NCBI RefSeq assembly: GCF_018829635.1
Contig: NZ_JAHKKG010000002.1
Span: 62,001 to 126,000, forward strand
Source: Paractinoplanes bogorensis
Lineage (GTDB): Bacteria > Actinomycetota > Actinomycetes > Mycobacteriales > Micromonosporaceae
Reading direction: 5' to 3'
DNA length: 64,000 bases
The notes below the pieces were generated by a model. The model searched no databases. It was not told the DNA's origin and saw nothing but the letters and a program-made list of their open reading frames with translations. Both the position numbers and the translations under genes were made by a program. Positions 1 through 8,429 of this stretch are shown piece after piece. The first letter of the stretch is position 1; each line of letters starts with the position of its first letter.

Positions 1-1
1 G

Positions 2-298
2 CAGGAAGAGCTGGCCCGCAACGCCGTCGAGGTGCACACGCTGGCCCGCGAGCTGCACGCCCGGCTGGCCACGCTCGGCGACCACGTCGGCAAGCTCGGC
101 AGCGCACTGGGCGGGGCCGTGACGGCGTACAACCGGGCCGTTGGGTCTTTGGAATCCCGCGTGCTGGTCAGTGCCCGCAAGCTGGCCGACATGGGCGTCT
201 CGGACGACGAGATCCCGACACCGATCCAGCTCGAGGTCGCGCCCCGCCAGCCCCAGGCTCCCGAGTTCGACGAGCTACCACAGTCGCCGAACCGCTGA
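2..298 (+). CDS. rmuC: RmuC family DNA recombination protein, C-terminal end (partial)
   Basis: The reading frame is open from the left edge, so only the last 98 residues are present. The segment with AYNRAVGSLESRVLVSARKL matches the conserved C-terminal part of RmuC, a nuclease-like protein thought to limit inversions or rearrangements during recombination. It ends in a variable acidic/proline tail (EFDELPQSPNR), as RmuC proteins usually do. A hairpin and DnaA-like boxes follow the stop. The family call rests on this short motif and on its place next to ispH and xseA, where actinobacterial rmuC is often found. Confidence 0.8.
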   Translation, partial: QEELARNAVEVHTLARELHARLATLGDHVGKLGSALGGAVTAYNRAVGSLESRVLVSARKLADMGVSDDEIPTPIQLEVAPRQPQAPEFDELPQSPNR

Positions 299-302
299 CC
301 GC

Positions 303-328
303 GTTTCCACAGTCCCGAGTTATCCACA
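303..328 (+). repeat. Pair of DnaA-box-like 9-mers, 17 bp apart
   Basis: A perfect TTATCCACA lies at 320-328. A 7/9 match (GTTTCCACA) lies at 303-311, exactly 17 bp upstream in the same orientation. Pairs with the same spacing recur at 40509-40534 and 41663-41688. The sequence match is seen; DnaA binding is inferred. Confidence 0.6.
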
Positions 329-381
329 GGGCTGGGCGACGGCCCGTCAGCTCCGTCGCTTTTTCTTGGATAATGGCTGTG

Positions 382-410
382 GGGGCCGCCCCCTTTGGGA
401 GGGCGGGCCC
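382..410. terminator. GC-rich hairpin between rmuC and ispH
   Basis: GGGGCCGCCC at 382-391 pairs with GGGCGGGCCC at 401-410, with one bulged G. It lies between the convergent ends of rmuC and ispH and could serve both. There is no clear T-run on either side. Confidence 0.55.
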
Positions 411-447
411 TGACTTGCGGCGTGGCCATGATCGAGGTGGCACGCTC

Positions 448-1416
448 TCAGGCCTTGGCCGCTGCCGCCTTCATGTCGCGGCGCAGCTCCTGCGGCAAGG
501 AGAACGTCAGGCGTTCTTCGGTGGTGGTGAACTCGGTGACCTCGCCGAAGCCGCGGGTCGCGAGATGGCCCAGCACCTCCATGACCAGGTCTTCGGGCAC
601 GCTCGCGCCGGACGAGACGCCGACCGTGGTCGCGCCCTCGAGCCACTCGTCCTGGATCTCGGAGGCGTAGTCGACCAGGTGACCGGCCCGCGCCCCGGCG
701 TTGAGGGCGACCTCGACGAGGCGTACGGAATTGGAGGAATTGGTCGACCCCACGACGATCACCACGTCGCACTCGGGGGCGATCTCCTTCACCACGTGCT
801 GCCGGTTCGACGTGGCGTAGCAGATGTCGTCGCTGGGCGGCGACTGCAGCAGCGGCAGCCGGGTCTTGAGCCGGGCCACCGTCTCCATCGTCTCGTCGAC
901 CGAGAGCGTGGTCTGCGACAGCCAGACGACCTTGGACGGGTCACGCACGACCACCTGGTCGACCGAGTCGGGACCGTCGACCAGCTGGATGTGTGCCGGG
1001 GCCTCGCCGGAGGTGCCGATGACCTCTTCGTGGCCCTCGTGACCGATCAGCAGGATGTCGTAGTCGTCCTTGGCGAAGCGCTTGGCCTCGTGGTGGACCT
1101 TGGTCACCAGCGGGCAGGTCGCGTCGATCGCCTTGAGGTTGCGCTGCTTGGCCTGCTCGTGCACCTCGGGCGCGACGCCGTGGGCCGAGAAGACCACGGT
1201 CGAACCCTCGGGGACCTCTTCGTTCTCTTCCACGAAGATCGCGCCGAGCCCCTCGAGCGTGCTGACCACGTGTTTGTTGTGCACGATCTGTTTGCGCACG
1301 TAGACCGGGGCGCCGTAGAGCTTCAGCGCCTCCTCGACGGTCTGCACGGCACGGTCGACGCCCGCGCAGTAGCCGCGCGGCTTGGCCAGCAACACACGCT
1401 TCCGGGGTTCGCTCAC
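448..1416 (-). CDS. ispH: 4-hydroxy-3-methylbut-2-enyl diphosphate reductase
   Basis: IspH is the [4Fe-4S] enzyme that makes IPP and DMAPP in the last step of the MEP isoprenoid pathway. The N-terminus [19 protein letters not shown] carries the first cluster cysteine. The second is in [11 protein letters not shown] and the third in [11 protein letters not shown]. The [11 protein letters not shown] and [13 protein letters not shown] motifs of the active site follow. I chose the GTG at 1416 because the protein then begins [10 protein letters not shown], as homologues do, and has the usual length (322 aa). A longer frame reaches 1470 but overlaps the divergent membrane gene. Isoprenoid supply links it loosely to the prenyltransferase at 10915. 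Confidence 0.96.
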   Translation of the reverse strand: MSEPRKRVLLAKPRGYCAGVDRAVQTVEEALKLYGAPVYVRKQIVHNKHVVSTLEGLGAIFVEENEEVPEGSTVVFSAHGVAPEVHEQAKQRNLKAIDATCPLVTKVHHEAKRFAKDDYDILLIGHEGHEEVIGTSGEAPAHIQLVDGPDSVDQVVVRDPSKVVWLSQTTLSVDETMETVARLKTRLPLLQSPPSDDICYATSNRQHVVKEIAPECDVVIVVGSTNSSNSVRLVEVALNAGARAGHLVDYASEIQDEWLEGATTVGVSSGASVPEDLVMEVLGHLATRGFGEVTEFTTTEERLTFSLPQELRRDMKAAAAKA

Positions 1417-1513
1417 CCGGCCATGGTACGTGGACCTGGTGAACCCGCACCGGGCTGCGATCAGCGCCACATGGGTGGTCGACCGGATCGGCGTTCATCG
1501 CCATACTCGTCGG

Positions 1514-2041
1514 GTGCTTGCTGAGGATCGACGGGACGAAACCATCGAAAAGGCCCCATGGTGGGCCGCGGCCGGCCGGGCGCTGCGGTTCCTGCTGGGC
1601 GCGCTGTCACTGGTCGGCGGGCTGCTCTGGATCCTGCTGAACCTGCACGCCGCGACCGCGGTGCTCGACCTTGCGGTGGGTGTGGTGCTCGCGGCCGGCG
1701 GCCTGGTGCTGCTCATGCCCCACCGCATCCGCCTGCCACGCGTCGTGACCGGCGTCGTGACGGCCGGGTTCGCGCTGGCCGGCACGGCGGCCGGGTTGCT
1801 GGTGGAGCGTTCCCAGGCGTACGGCCCGAACACGTACGTCATCGACCGCGGTTTTCCGTTCCACTGGGTGCAGCGCGGGGCCGTGGCGGTCGACACCGAG
1901 ACCGCCCACACCGTGGCCCGGTCGGCCTCGCGAACCATCGACCTGCTCTCGATGGCGGCCAACCTGCTGATCTTCGCGTACGTGGGCCTGCTGATCGTCG
2001 TGGTCGTCGTGCTGATCCGCCGCCCGAGCGGGGCAAAGTAG
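1514..2041 (+). CDS. Small four-helix membrane protein, unknown function
   Basis: This 175-residue protein is predicted to have four membrane segments: LRFLLGALSLVGGLLWILL, LDLAVGVVLAAGGLVLLM, a central Ala/Val-rich helix, and LIFAYVGLLIVVVVVLI near the C-terminus. Between helices 3 and 4 is a loop with YVIDRGFPFHWVQRG. The next gene carries a similar loop (IRHGFPFTMLARD), so the two look like diverged tandem copies. The GTG at 1514 is my choice. The frame is open upstream to 1382, but that part would overlap ispH, and no strong ribosome site is visible. I do not recognise the family. Confidence 0.6.
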   Translation: MLAEDRRDETIEKAPWWAAAGRALRFLLGALSLVGGLLWILLNLHAATAVLDLAVGVVLAAGGLVLLMPHRIRLPRVVTGVVTAGFALAGTAAGLLVERSQAYGPNTYVIDRGFPFHWVQRGAVAVDTETAHTVARSASRTIDLLSMAANLLIFAYVGLLIVVVVVLIRRPSGAK

Positions 2042-2087
2042 GGCGAATCGGCGGTCACGCGCCGAAATTGCCGAGATACTCGGACGC

Positions 2088-2672
2088 ATGCCTCCGGCCG
2101 CCGAGGTCGATCCCGGCCCCCTCGCCTCGCTGATCGCGACGCTCCGCCTGATCGTGGGCTGGGCCTGTTTCGCGCTCGGCGTGCTCAACCTCGCCATGGG
2201 TCTGGTCTCGGCGTCCTACGTCGTGTTCCACGTGGTGCTGATCGTCACCGGTCTGCTGCTGCTGGCGACGGGTCGTCTGCGGCGCCGGCCGTCCGTCGTG
2301 GCCCACGCCGCGGGCGGGGCGGCCGGGGTGCTCGGGCTGGTCGGCACGGCGATTCCCCGGCTGGCCGTGGAGTGCTGTTCCGGCGCGTACGGGATCCGGC
2401 ACGGTTTCCCCTTCACGATGCTCGCCCGCGATCCCGGCGGGTGGCGGTTCGACCTCGCCCGTACGGTGGCCGACCTGGTCTTCTGGATCTGTGCCGGCTT
2501 CATCGTCACGGTCGTCGTGGGCCAGGTGCGACCGGCACCGGACAAGCCCGCGGGCCGGCGGCCGGTCGAGTCGCCGTGGCGCACTCCCGGGCACTCGGAA
2601 GGTCGCAACGTCGGTCGGCACGCCCGCGAGGCCCGGACGGCGGACGACGAGAATGTCGGTGGCCTTCCGTAG
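2088..2672 (+). CDS. Small membrane protein, paralogue of the preceding gene
   Basis: The 194-residue product has four hydrophobic segments, including LIVGWACFALGVLNLAM, VVFHVVLIVTGLLLLA, an Ala/Gly-rich third helix and LVFWICAGFIVTVVVGQV. Before the fourth helix it carries GIRHGFPFTMLARDPGG, which parallels the GFPFHWVQRG loop of the upstream protein. After the last helix there is a polar, Arg/Pro-rich tail of about 45 residues, probably cytoplasmic. It starts at ATG 2088, 46 bp after the upstream stop, and ends 9 bp before xseA, so it may be co-transcribed with the exonuclease genes. Function is unknown. Confidence 0.65.
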   Translation: MPPAAEVDPGPLASLIATLRLIVGWACFALGVLNLAMGLVSASYVVFHVVLIVTGLLLLATGRLRRRPSVVAHAAGGAAGVLGLVGTAIPRLAVECCSGAYGIRHGFPFTMLARDPGGWRFDLARTVADLVFWICAGFIVTVVVGQVRPAPDKPAGRRPVESPWRTPGHSEGRNVGRHAREARTADDENVGGLP

Positions 2673-2681
2673 TCTGGCCGG

Positions 2682-3920
2682 GTGAGTGAGCCCGAGACCG
2701 CAGCGGCGGCGCCGAAGAGTTCGGCCGACGAGCCCTGGCCGGTGCGCGTCGTCAGCCAGAAGGTCGGGGCCTGGATCGCCAAGCTCGGCTGGGTCTGGGT
2801 CGACGGGCAGGTCGCCCAGATCAGCCGCCGTCCCGGCTCCACGGTGGTCTTCCTGACCCTGCGCGACCCGTCGGCCGACCTCAGCCTCACCGTCACCGCC
2901 CATCGCGACGTGCTCGACAGCGGCGCCCCCGGGCTGTCCGAGGGCGCCCGGGTCACCCTGCACGCCAAGCCCGAGTTCTATCCGGCCCGGGGCACGCTGA
3001 GCCTGCGGGCCGACGAGATCCGCCAGGTCGGGCTGGGTGAGCTGCTGGCCCGCCTCGAACGGCTGAAAAAGCTGCTGGGCGCCGAGGGGTTGTTCGCCCG
3101 CGAGCGCAAGCGCCGGCTGCCGTTCCTGCCCCAGCGCATCGGCCTGATCACCGGGCGGGCCAGCGCGGCCGAGCGCGACGTGCTGATGAACACGCGCCGC
3201 CGCTGGCCCTCGGTCGACTTCCGGGTGATCAACGCGCCGGTCCAGGGCCCGACCGCGGTGCCCCAGATCATCGACGCGCTCAAGGTGCTCGACAACGACG
3301 ACACGGTCGACGTCATCGTGATCGCCCGCGGCGGCGGCAGTGTGGAAGACCTGCTGCCGTTCAGCGACGAGGCGCTCTGCCGGGCTGTGTTCGGCGCCCG
3401 CACCCCGGTGGTCAGCGCGATCGGCCACGAGACGGACGCACCGCTGCTCGACTACGTGGCCGACGTCCGGGCCTCGACCCCGACCGACGCGGCCAAGCGC
3501 CTGGTGCCCGATCTGGGCGAGGAGTCGCAGCTCATCGAGGTGGCCCGGCGCCGGCTCGACCGTGCGGTGCTGACCCTGCTCGACCGGGAGAGCAACCGCC
3601 TCGAGTCGTGGCGCTCCCGGCCCGCGCTGGCCCGGCCCGAGCTGCTGGTCGACCAGCGCGCGGCCGACGTGACGGCGCTGCGTGACCGGGCCGTGCGCAG
3701 CCTCGAGCATCGCCTGCGCCGGGCCGACGACGAGCTGCGGCACACGGTGGCCCGGCTGCGGGCACTGTCCCCGGCGGCGACGCTGCAGCGGGGTTACGCG
3801 ATCGTGCAGCGGGCCGACGGGCACGTGGTGCGGGCGGCGGGCGAGGTCGAGATCGACGATGTGGTGCGGGTGCGGCTGGCCGAGGGCGAGCTGCGAGCAG
3901 GCGTACGGGAGAAGGAATGA
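2682..3920 (+). CDS. xseA: Exodeoxyribonuclease VII large subunit
   Basis: XseA is the catalytic subunit of ExoVII, which degrades single-stranded DNA to oligonucleotides. An N-terminal OB-fold ([24 protein letters not shown], then [15 protein letters not shown]) is followed by the catalytic domain with [32 protein letters not shown] and [27 protein letters not shown]. The C-terminal half has the expected long helical region and ends with [14 protein letters not shown]. It starts at GTG 2682. The stop overlaps the xseB ATG in an ATGA junction, indicating translational coupling of the two subunits. The 412-residue length is normal. Confidence 0.97.
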   Translation: MSEPETAAAAPKSSADEPWPVRVVSQKVGAWIAKLGWVWVDGQVAQISRRPGSTVVFLTLRDPSADLSLTVTAHRDVLDSGAPGLSEGARVTLHAKPEFYPARGTLSLRADEIRQVGLGELLARLERLKKLLGAEGLFARERKRRLPFLPQRIGLITGRASAAERDVLMNTRRRWPSVDFRVINAPVQGPTAVPQIIDALKVLDNDDTVDVIVIARGGGSVEDLLPFSDEALCRAVFGARTPVVSAIGHETDAPLLDYVADVRASTPTDAAKRLVPDLGEESQLIEVARRRLDRAVLTLLDRESNRLESWRSRPALARPELLVDQRAADVTALRDRAVRSLEHRLRRADDELRHTVARLRALSPAATLQRGYAIVQRADGHVVRAAGEVEIDDVVRVRLAEGELRAGVREKE

Positions 3921-4120
3921 GCGACGACAAGCTGAGTTACGAGCAGGCCCGCACCGAGCTGGCCGGGGTGGTCGAGCGCCTCGAGCAGGGCGGCAGCTCG
4001 CTCGAGGAATCGCTGGCCCTGTGGGAGCGCGGCGAGAAGCTGGCCGACGTCTGCCAGCGCTGGCTCGACGGCGCCCGCGAGCGGATCGACGCCGCCCGGG
4101 CCGCCCGCAGCGAGGAATAG
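3917..4120 (+). CDS. xseB: Exodeoxyribonuclease VII small subunit
   Basis: XseB is the small helical partner of XseA. The 67-residue product shows the family core [20 protein letters not shown], then [20 protein letters not shown], and ends in [12 protein letters not shown]. Its ATG lies within the last four bases of xseA. It is transcribed away from glpX and faces the DUF4245 gene tail to tail, with 13 bp between the stops. Confidence 0.95.
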   Translation: MSDDKLSYEQARTELAGVVERLEQGGSSLEESLALWERGEKLADVCQRWLDGARERIDAARAARSEE

Positions 4121-4133
4121 CGAGGACTGACGC

Positions 4134-4706
4134 CTAACGCAGTGCGCCGGCCAGTGCTTCCAGGTTGCTGACGTCGGTCTTGCCGACGATCACGACCGTG
4201 CGGGTCTGGTCGGCCAGCACCAGCGCCTTCTCCCCCGGCCGGGCGCTGTACCAGCGCCACACCCCGGCCGGCGAGCGGAAGTTGCCGGCCGGCTTGGCGT
4301 CCTTGGTCAGCTCGGTCGGCAGCAGCGTGTCGCTCGGGATGTTGCTCTCGACCAGCTGGATGGGGTCTTTGTCGGGGTCGACGTAGCCGATCCGCAGGGT
4401 CGCGCCGTTCTCGGCCCGGCGGAAGGTCGAGCTGGTCGCGTGCCAGTCGTCGCCCAGGCCCTGCGGAGCCAGCACCGGGAACAGGCCGGCCCGCTGCGCC
4501 TCCTGGATGGCCGGGGCGGTGTCGACCGAGACCGGCTTGTCACCGTCGAGCACCAGCCGATAAAAGGTCAGCAGCAGCGCGATCGGGATGAGCAGGACGG
4601 CGAGCGACATCGCCATGTCCTTGGGCGAGCGCTCCTGGCCCCGGGTGAGTCGGGCGGGAGCTTCGGGCGCGGGCGCAGCTGGTTCCACCCACCCATTGTT
4701 AACCAT
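4134..4706 (-). CDS. DUF4245 single-pass membrane protein
   Basis: The 190-residue product has a short cytoplasmic N-terminus, one membrane helix (MAMSLAVLLIPIALLLTFYRLVL) and an extracytoplasmic domain. That domain holds AQRAGLFPVLAPQGLGDDWHATSSTF, GVWRWYSAR and TVVIVGKTD near the end, the pattern I associate with DUF4245. The family commonly sits between xseB and glpX in actinobacteria, as here. I chose ATG 4706 (MVNNGWVEPA); an in-frame codon at 4739 would add 11 residues. Function is unknown. Confidence 0.8.
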   Translation of the reverse strand: MVNNGWVEPAAPAPEAPARLTRGQERSPKDMAMSLAVLLIPIALLLTFYRLVLDGDKPVSVDTAPAIQEAQRAGLFPVLAPQGLGDDWHATSSTFRRAENGATLRIGYVDPDKDPIQLVESNIPSDTLLPTELTKDAKPAGNFRSPAGVWRWYSARPGEKALVLADQTRTVVIVGKTDVSNLEALAGALR

Positions 4707-4788
4707 GTCGCTGACGCGGGACTTAACGCATCCGCGCATGTGAGGATCGGTTCATCTACCAGCCCCGCATCGTCGCGAGGAGGCGCCC

Positions 4789-5832
4789 ATGCCAGCACGG
4801 GTCCCGCAAGATCTCGACCGCAACATCGCTCTCGATCTGGTTCGTGTCACCGAGGCCGCCGCGATGGCGGCCGGACGCTGGGTCGGGCGCGGCGACAAGA
4901 ACGGCGGGGACGGCGCCGCCGTCGACGCCATGCGCAAGCTGATCAACTCGATTCAGATGCGCGGTGTCGTGGTGATCGGGGAGGGCGAGAAGGACGAGGC
5001 GCCCATGCTCTTCAACGGGGAGCAGGTGGGTGACGGCACCGGCCCCGAGGTCGACGTGGCGGTGGACCCGATCGACGGCACCACGCTGATGAGCAAGGGC
5101 ATGCCGGGCGCGGTGGCGGTGCTGGCCGTGGCCGAGCGCGGTGCCATGTTCGACCCGAGCGCCGTCTTCTACATGGAGAAGATCGCCGTCGGCCCGGACT
5201 GCGCCGACGTCATCGACATCAACGCCGGCACCACCGAGAACCTCAAGCGCATCGCGAAGGCCAAGCGCTCGAGCATCTCGGACGTGACAGTCTGCATCCT
5301 CGACCGGCCGCGGCACGCCGCGCTGGTGGAAGAGGTGCGGCAGGCCGGCGCGAACATCAGGTTCATCTCCGACGGCGACATCGCGGGTGCGATCGCGGCG
5401 GCCCGGGGCGAGTCCGACGTGGACGTGCTGATGGGCATCGGTGGCACGCCCGAGGGCATCACCGCGGCCTGCGCGATCAAGTGCCTGGGCGGCATGATCC
5501 AGGCCAAGCTGTGGCCGCAGGACGACGCCGAGCGTGACAAGGCGCTGGCCGCCGGGCACGACCTCGACCGGGTGCTCACCACCGACGACCTGGTCACCGG
5601 CGACAACTGCTTCTTCGTGGCGACCGGCGTGACGTCGGGCGACCTGCTCAAGGGCGTGCGCTACCGATCCGGCGGCGCACACACCCAGTCGATCGTGATG
5701 CGGTCCAAGAGCGGGACGATCCGGGTGATCGACTCGTACCACCGGCTCGAGAAGCTGGCCATGTACTCGGCCGTCGACTTCGACGGTCACCTGCCGACGA
5801 TGTCGCTGGGCGACAGCGAGCCCGTTATCTGA
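4789..5832 (+). CDS. glpX: Class II fructose-1,6-bisphosphatase
   Basis: GlpX hydrolyses fructose-1,6-bisphosphate to fructose-6-phosphate and is the gluconeogenic FBPase of actinobacteria. Visible family features are [19 protein letters not shown] near the start, [14 protein letters not shown], the metal-binding VDPIDGTT signature, and [20 protein letters not shown]. The ribosome site GAGGAGG lies a few bases before ATG 4789. The 347-residue length is normal. A clear hairpin terminator follows. PckG is also in the window, so two committed gluconeogenic steps are encoded here, although about 10 kb apart. Confidence 0.97.
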   Translation: MPARVPQDLDRNIALDLVRVTEAAAMAAGRWVGRGDKNGGDGAAVDAMRKLINSIQMRGVVVIGEGEKDEAPMLFNGEQVGDGTGPEVDVAVDPIDGTTLMSKGMPGAVAVLAVAERGAMFDPSAVFYMEKIAVGPDCADVIDINAGTTENLKRIAKAKRSSISDVTVCILDRPRHAALVEEVRQAGANIRFISDGDIAGAIAAARGESDVDVLMGIGGTPEGITAACAIKCLGGMIQAKLWPQDDAERDKALAAGHDLDRVLTTDDLVTGDNCFFVATGVTSGDLLKGVRYRSGGAHTQSIVMRSKSGTIRVIDSYHRLEKLAMYSAVDFDGHLPTMSLGDSEPVI

Positions 5833-5846
5833 GAATCTGCTGTGGC

Positions 5847-5869
5847 AGGCCCGCCGGTTTGGCGGGCCT
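5847..5869 (+). terminator. Intrinsic terminator after glpX
   Basis: AGGCCCGCC pairs perfectly with GGCGGGCCT around a GGTTT loop, just downstream of the glpX stop. The T-tract is short. The rhomboid reading frame opens inside this hairpin, which is one reason to prefer its later start codon. Confidence 0.75.
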
Positions 5870-5894
5870 TGCCGTTGCCTGGAACTATCGAAAG

Positions 5895-6548
5895 ATGAGT
5901 TACGGGGCAGACGCAGCGCGAGCCGAGGCAGCGGCCAAGTTCGGCACCGACGCGTTCTACGCGTCGCTGGGCCGGGCCTTCGTGACGATGTGCGCCGTGA
6001 TCCCGGTGCTCTTCCTGATCGAGGCGATCGACGTCGGCATCGGCGCCGGTCAGCTCGACGTGGCCGGCGGCATCATCCCGCACCGGATCGACGGGCTCGA
6101 CGGCGTGCTGTTCAGCCCGTTCCTGCACGCCGGGTGGGATCACCTCTACGGCAACGCCGTACCGCTGATCCTGGTCGGCACGTTCGCGCTGGCCGGGGGC
6201 ACCAAGCGGTTCATCTGGTCGACCGCGGTCATCATGCTGGTCAGCGGTCTGGGCGTGTGGTTCGTGGGCGACCCCAACAGCGTGGTCGTCGGGGCCAGCG
6301 GCGTCATCTTCGGCTATCTGGGCCTGCTGGTCACCCGCGGCCTGGTCGAGCGCTCGTGGTGGAACTTCGGCGTGGCCGCGTTCATCGGCCTGCTGTACTG
6401 GTATCAGCTCTACAACATCCTGCCGACCGATCAGCCGGTCTCGTGGCAGGGCCACCTGCTCGGCCTGCTGGGCGGCGTCATCGCGGCGGTCCTGTTCCGC
6501 CGCAAGCGTCCCCGCCCGGCCAAGCTCGACACCACGCTGAACTTCTAG
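5895..6548 (+). CDS. Rhomboid family intramembrane serine protease
   Basis: Rhomboids cleave transmembrane substrates inside the membrane. The 217-residue product has about six helices. The FSPFLHAGWDHLYGN motif matches the conserved HxxxN region, VVVGASGVIFGYLG contains the nucleophile in GASG, and SWQGHLLGLLGG carries the catalytic histidine. An N-terminal amphipathic stretch precedes the first helix. ATG 5895 (MSYGADAARA) avoids the glpX terminator; a start at 5859 would lie inside it. The gene ends convergently with the trypsin-like protease, sharing a CTAG in which each strand reads a TAG stop. The substrate is unknown. Confidence 0.9.
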   Translation: MSYGADAARAEAAAKFGTDAFYASLGRAFVTMCAVIPVLFLIEAIDVGIGAGQLDVAGGIIPHRIDGLDGVLFSPFLHAGWDHLYGNAVPLILVGTFALAGGTKRFIWSTAVIMLVSGLGVWFVGDPNSVVVGASGVIFGYLGLLVTRGLVERSWWNFGVAAFIGLLYWYQLYNILPTDQPVSWQGHLLGLLGGVIAAVLFRRKRPRPAKLDTTLNF

Positions 6549-7327
6549 CGCAGCCGGCGGAGCGCCGCCTTGATGGCCGGGCGAAACGTCGAGAGCTGCG
6601 TATAGACACCCGGGTAACCGTCGCGGGCGCAGCCCAGCCCCCAACTCACGATGCCGACCTGCACCCATTCCCCGTGCCGGCCGTGGCCGATCATCGGTCC
6701 GCCGCTGTCGCCCTGGCAGGTGTCGACACCGGGCGACCCGGCGCACATCATCTCGTCCGGCACGAGCTTCACACCCGCTTTCTGGTACGCCGCAGCGCAC
6801 TTCGCATCCGGCACGGTGGGCACAGTCGCGTAGTGCAGCTGTTGTTCCTGCTGGATCGAATCCTCGCGGGTCTGCCCCCAGCCCATCACCACGTACCGGC
6901 CGGTGCCCACCGCGTCCTCGGCCAGCGGCAGGGTCGGCAGGCGGAGCGGCCGGTCGAGCCGGATCAACGCCCAGTCGTCGCCGCGCGTCTCGTCGATGAA
7001 GCCCTCGGCCCGGATCACCCGCTCGGACCGGGCCGTCTGGGCGCTGCTGGACTTGAGGTCGGACACCCCGGCGGTGACCTCGATGTGGTCGTTCTTTCCG
7101 GTGCCCTCGACGCAGTGGCCGGCGGTGAGCACGATCCGGGGTTCGGTCAGCGCGCCGCCGCAGCCCATCGACAGTCGCACCGCCCACGGGAACTTGCCCT
7201 GCGGTGCCACCAGTCCACCCACGACCGGCTGGGCCTGCAGGCCGGCCCGAGCGGCGGGCTGATCACCGAACGCCAGCGTGGCAGCCACCAGCACGGCCAG
7301 GACCAGCGAAGCGGCATTTCGGACCAT
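6545..7327 (-). CDS. Secreted trypsin-like serine protease (S1)
   Basis: An N-terminal signal peptide (MVRNAASLVLAVLVAATLAFG) precedes a compact S1 domain beginning VVGGLVAPQGKFPWAVRL. The catalytic triad is visible: His in LTAGHCVEG, Asp in DDWALIRLDRP and Ser in CQGDSGGPMIG. Six cysteines fit the usual disulfide pattern. ATG 7327 gives a canonical signal sequence; a codon at 7348 would add seven residues. The 260-residue length is typical of actinomycete secreted trypsins. It should act outside the cell on proteins, with activation possibly at VVGG. Confidence 0.93.
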   Translation of the reverse strand: MVRNAASLVLAVLVAATLAFGDQPAARAGLQAQPVVGGLVAPQGKFPWAVRLSMGCGGALTEPRIVLTAGHCVEGTGKNDHIEVTAGVSDLKSSSAQTARSERVIRAEGFIDETRGDDWALIRLDRPLRLPTLPLAEDAVGTGRYVVMGWGQTREDSIQQEQQLHYATVPTVPDAKCAAAYQKAGVKLVPDEMMCAGSPGVDTCQGDSGGPMIGHGRHGEWVQVGIVSWGLGCARDGYPGVYTQLSTFRPAIKAALRRLR

Positions 7328-7349
7328 AGCCACATTTGACCACAGCAAA

Positions 7350-7379
7350 ACGGGCCGCGCGGTTAGCCGCGCGGCCCGT
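7350..7379 (-). terminator. Strong intrinsic terminator of the transglycosylase gene
   Basis: On the minus strand a perfect 13-bp stem (ACGGGCCGCGCGG with its complement) closes a four-base loop and is followed directly by TTTT. It lies 11 bp beyond the transglycosylase stop. Confidence 0.88.
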
Positions 7380-7390
7380 CTACTTGAGAC

Positions 7391-8128
7391 TCAGTACCAG
7401 CCCACGTCCTGCGAGTGGCCCCACGCCCCGCACGGGGTGTCGTAGCGGCCCTCGATGTAACCGAGGCCCCACTTGATCTGCGTCGCCGCGTTGGTCTTCC
7501 AGTCCGAGCCGGCCGAGGCCATCTTGCTGCCCGGCAGAGCCTGCGGGATGCCGTACGCGCCGGAGCTGCGGTTGGTGGCCTTGGGGTTCCAGCCACTCTC
7601 CTTCTTCCACAGCTTCTCGAGGCAGGGGAACTGGGAGATCCCGAAGCCCGCGTCGAGCATCATCGCGCAGCCGGTCTCCCGGGTGCCGCTGTATTCGGCG
7701 CAGGAGGCCGGAATGTCGCCGGTGTAGCCACCCGAGCTGCCCGAGCCCGAACCGGAGCCCGAGTCCTTGGCGGCGGCTTCTTCCGCCTTCTTCTTGGCGG
7801 CGGCTTCCTCGGCGGCCTTCTTCTTGTCGGCGATCACCTTCTGCTCGGCCGCGTGGGCCTTGCCCGCCGCAGCCTTGGCCGCGGTGGCCGCCTTCTCGGC
7901 GGCGTTGCCCTCGGCCTGACGCTGGAACGCGCGGGCCGCGGCGTGCTCGGTCTGACGTTGTTTCAGCAGCTGGGAGTCGTCGACCGCGACCTGCGCGACG
8001 GCGCTCGCTTCGGAGCTCTGCTGCTGGACTTCCCGGTCCTGTCCGAGGTAGATACCGCCGGTCGCACCCGCTACCAGCAGGCCGACCGAGGTGACTCGTA
8101 CTCCGACCCGGCTCCAGAGCCGATTCAC
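7391..8128 (-). CDS. Secreted lytic transglycosylase-like cell-wall hydrolase
   Basis: The 245-residue product starts with a signal or anchor segment (VTSVGLLVAGATGGIYLG). A long Ala/Lys/Glu-rich region of about 90 residues, probably coiled-coil, and a Gly/Ser linker follow. The C-terminal catalytic domain has CLEKLWKKESGWNPKATN, with the presumed catalytic Glu in KESGWNP, then SSGAYGIPQALPGSKM and CGAWGHSQDVGWY. This is the lysozyme-like fold seen in Rpf and aggregation-promoting-factor C-terminal domains. GTG 8128 is preceded by GAAGG at good spacing. The 300-bp leader holds a consensus CRP box, so cAMP-dependent control of this peptidoglycan hydrolase is likely. Confidence 0.87.
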   Translation of the reverse strand: MNRLWSRVGVRVTSVGLLVAGATGGIYLGQDREVQQQSSEASAVAQVAVDDSQLLKQRQTEHAAARAFQRQAEGNAAEKAATAAKAAAGKAHAAEQKVIADKKKAAEEAAAKKKAEEAAAKDSGSGSGSGSSGGYTGDIPASCAEYSGTRETGCAMMLDAGFGISQFPCLEKLWKKESGWNPKATNRSSGAYGIPQALPGSKMASAGSDWKTNAATQIKWGLGYIEGRYDTPCGAWGHSQDVGWY

Positions 8129-8322
8129 GAAGTATCCCTTCGTCGGGGGCAATGACGCGGCCGCTCCACCGAGAAATCGGCGGTGAAACTGCCGCGAGCA
8201 CCGCGACCCCAACCAGGGCCGGCAGAGGTTGCGAAGTCGATCTACGACGACGATGACCACGCATGGCGCTCGTCAGACACCATGGCTCACCGTGAAGTGG
8301 ATGTGAAATGACGAGACCGTGT

Positions 8323-8338
8323 TGTGAACTTGCTCACA
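8323..8338. promoter_or_regulatory. Consensus CRP/GlxR-type cAMP-receptor box
   Basis: The 16-mer has the half sites TGTGA and TCACA separated by six bases, a perfect match to the CRP family consensus. It sits 195 bp upstream of the transglycosylase start. CRP homologues control rpf and cell-wall hydrolase genes in mycobacteria, corynebacteria and Streptomyces, which supports function. At 70% GC I estimate about 0.01 such perfect sites by chance in this window. Confidence 0.78.
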
Positions 8339-8391
8339 CGAATTTCACGCTCAAACCGGGTGAAAAAACCCAAGAATCGGGTCACTCCGAC

Positions 8392-8422
8392 GGGGAACCC
8401 GTGCTCACCGCACGGATTCCCC
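8392..8422 (-). terminator. Hairpin terminator after phoH
   Basis: GGGGAA and CCGTGC on the left pair with GCACGG and TTCCCC on the right, with one C/A mismatch and a TCACC loop, 8 bp past the phoH stop. Further along the minus strand, a small ACCC/GGGT hairpin followed by a run of six T (8363-8368) may complete termination. Confidence 0.7.
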
Positions 8423-8429
8423 TTATCAC

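Larger units (their letters stand above)
8129..8429 (-). promoter_or_regulatory. Long leader of the transglycosylase gene
   Basis: This gene-free stretch contains the CRP box at 8323-8338 and GTGAA pentamers on the plus strand at 8292, 8303, 8324 and 8360. Near the phoH stop there are one or two hairpins. I looked for a c-di-AMP (ydaO-type) riboswitch, common before such genes in actinobacteria, and could not recognise its conserved core. Confidence 0.55.

Noticed and set aside
373..1524. Plus-strand frame of 383 codons opposite ispH
   Set aside because: Shadow of ispH: its translation is Arg/Gly/Asp-rich with no domain, whereas the minus strand shows full IspH motifs.
4756..5790. Minus-strand frame of 344 codons opposite glpX
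   Set aside because: Antisense shadow; Arg/His/Val/Asp-rich composition typical of the reverse of GC-rich coding DNA.
8129..8429. c-di-AMP (ydaO-type) riboswitch before the transglycosylase gene
   Set aside because: The position is right for one, but I could not find its conserved core on either strand. The CRP box and terminator hairpins explain the visible structure.
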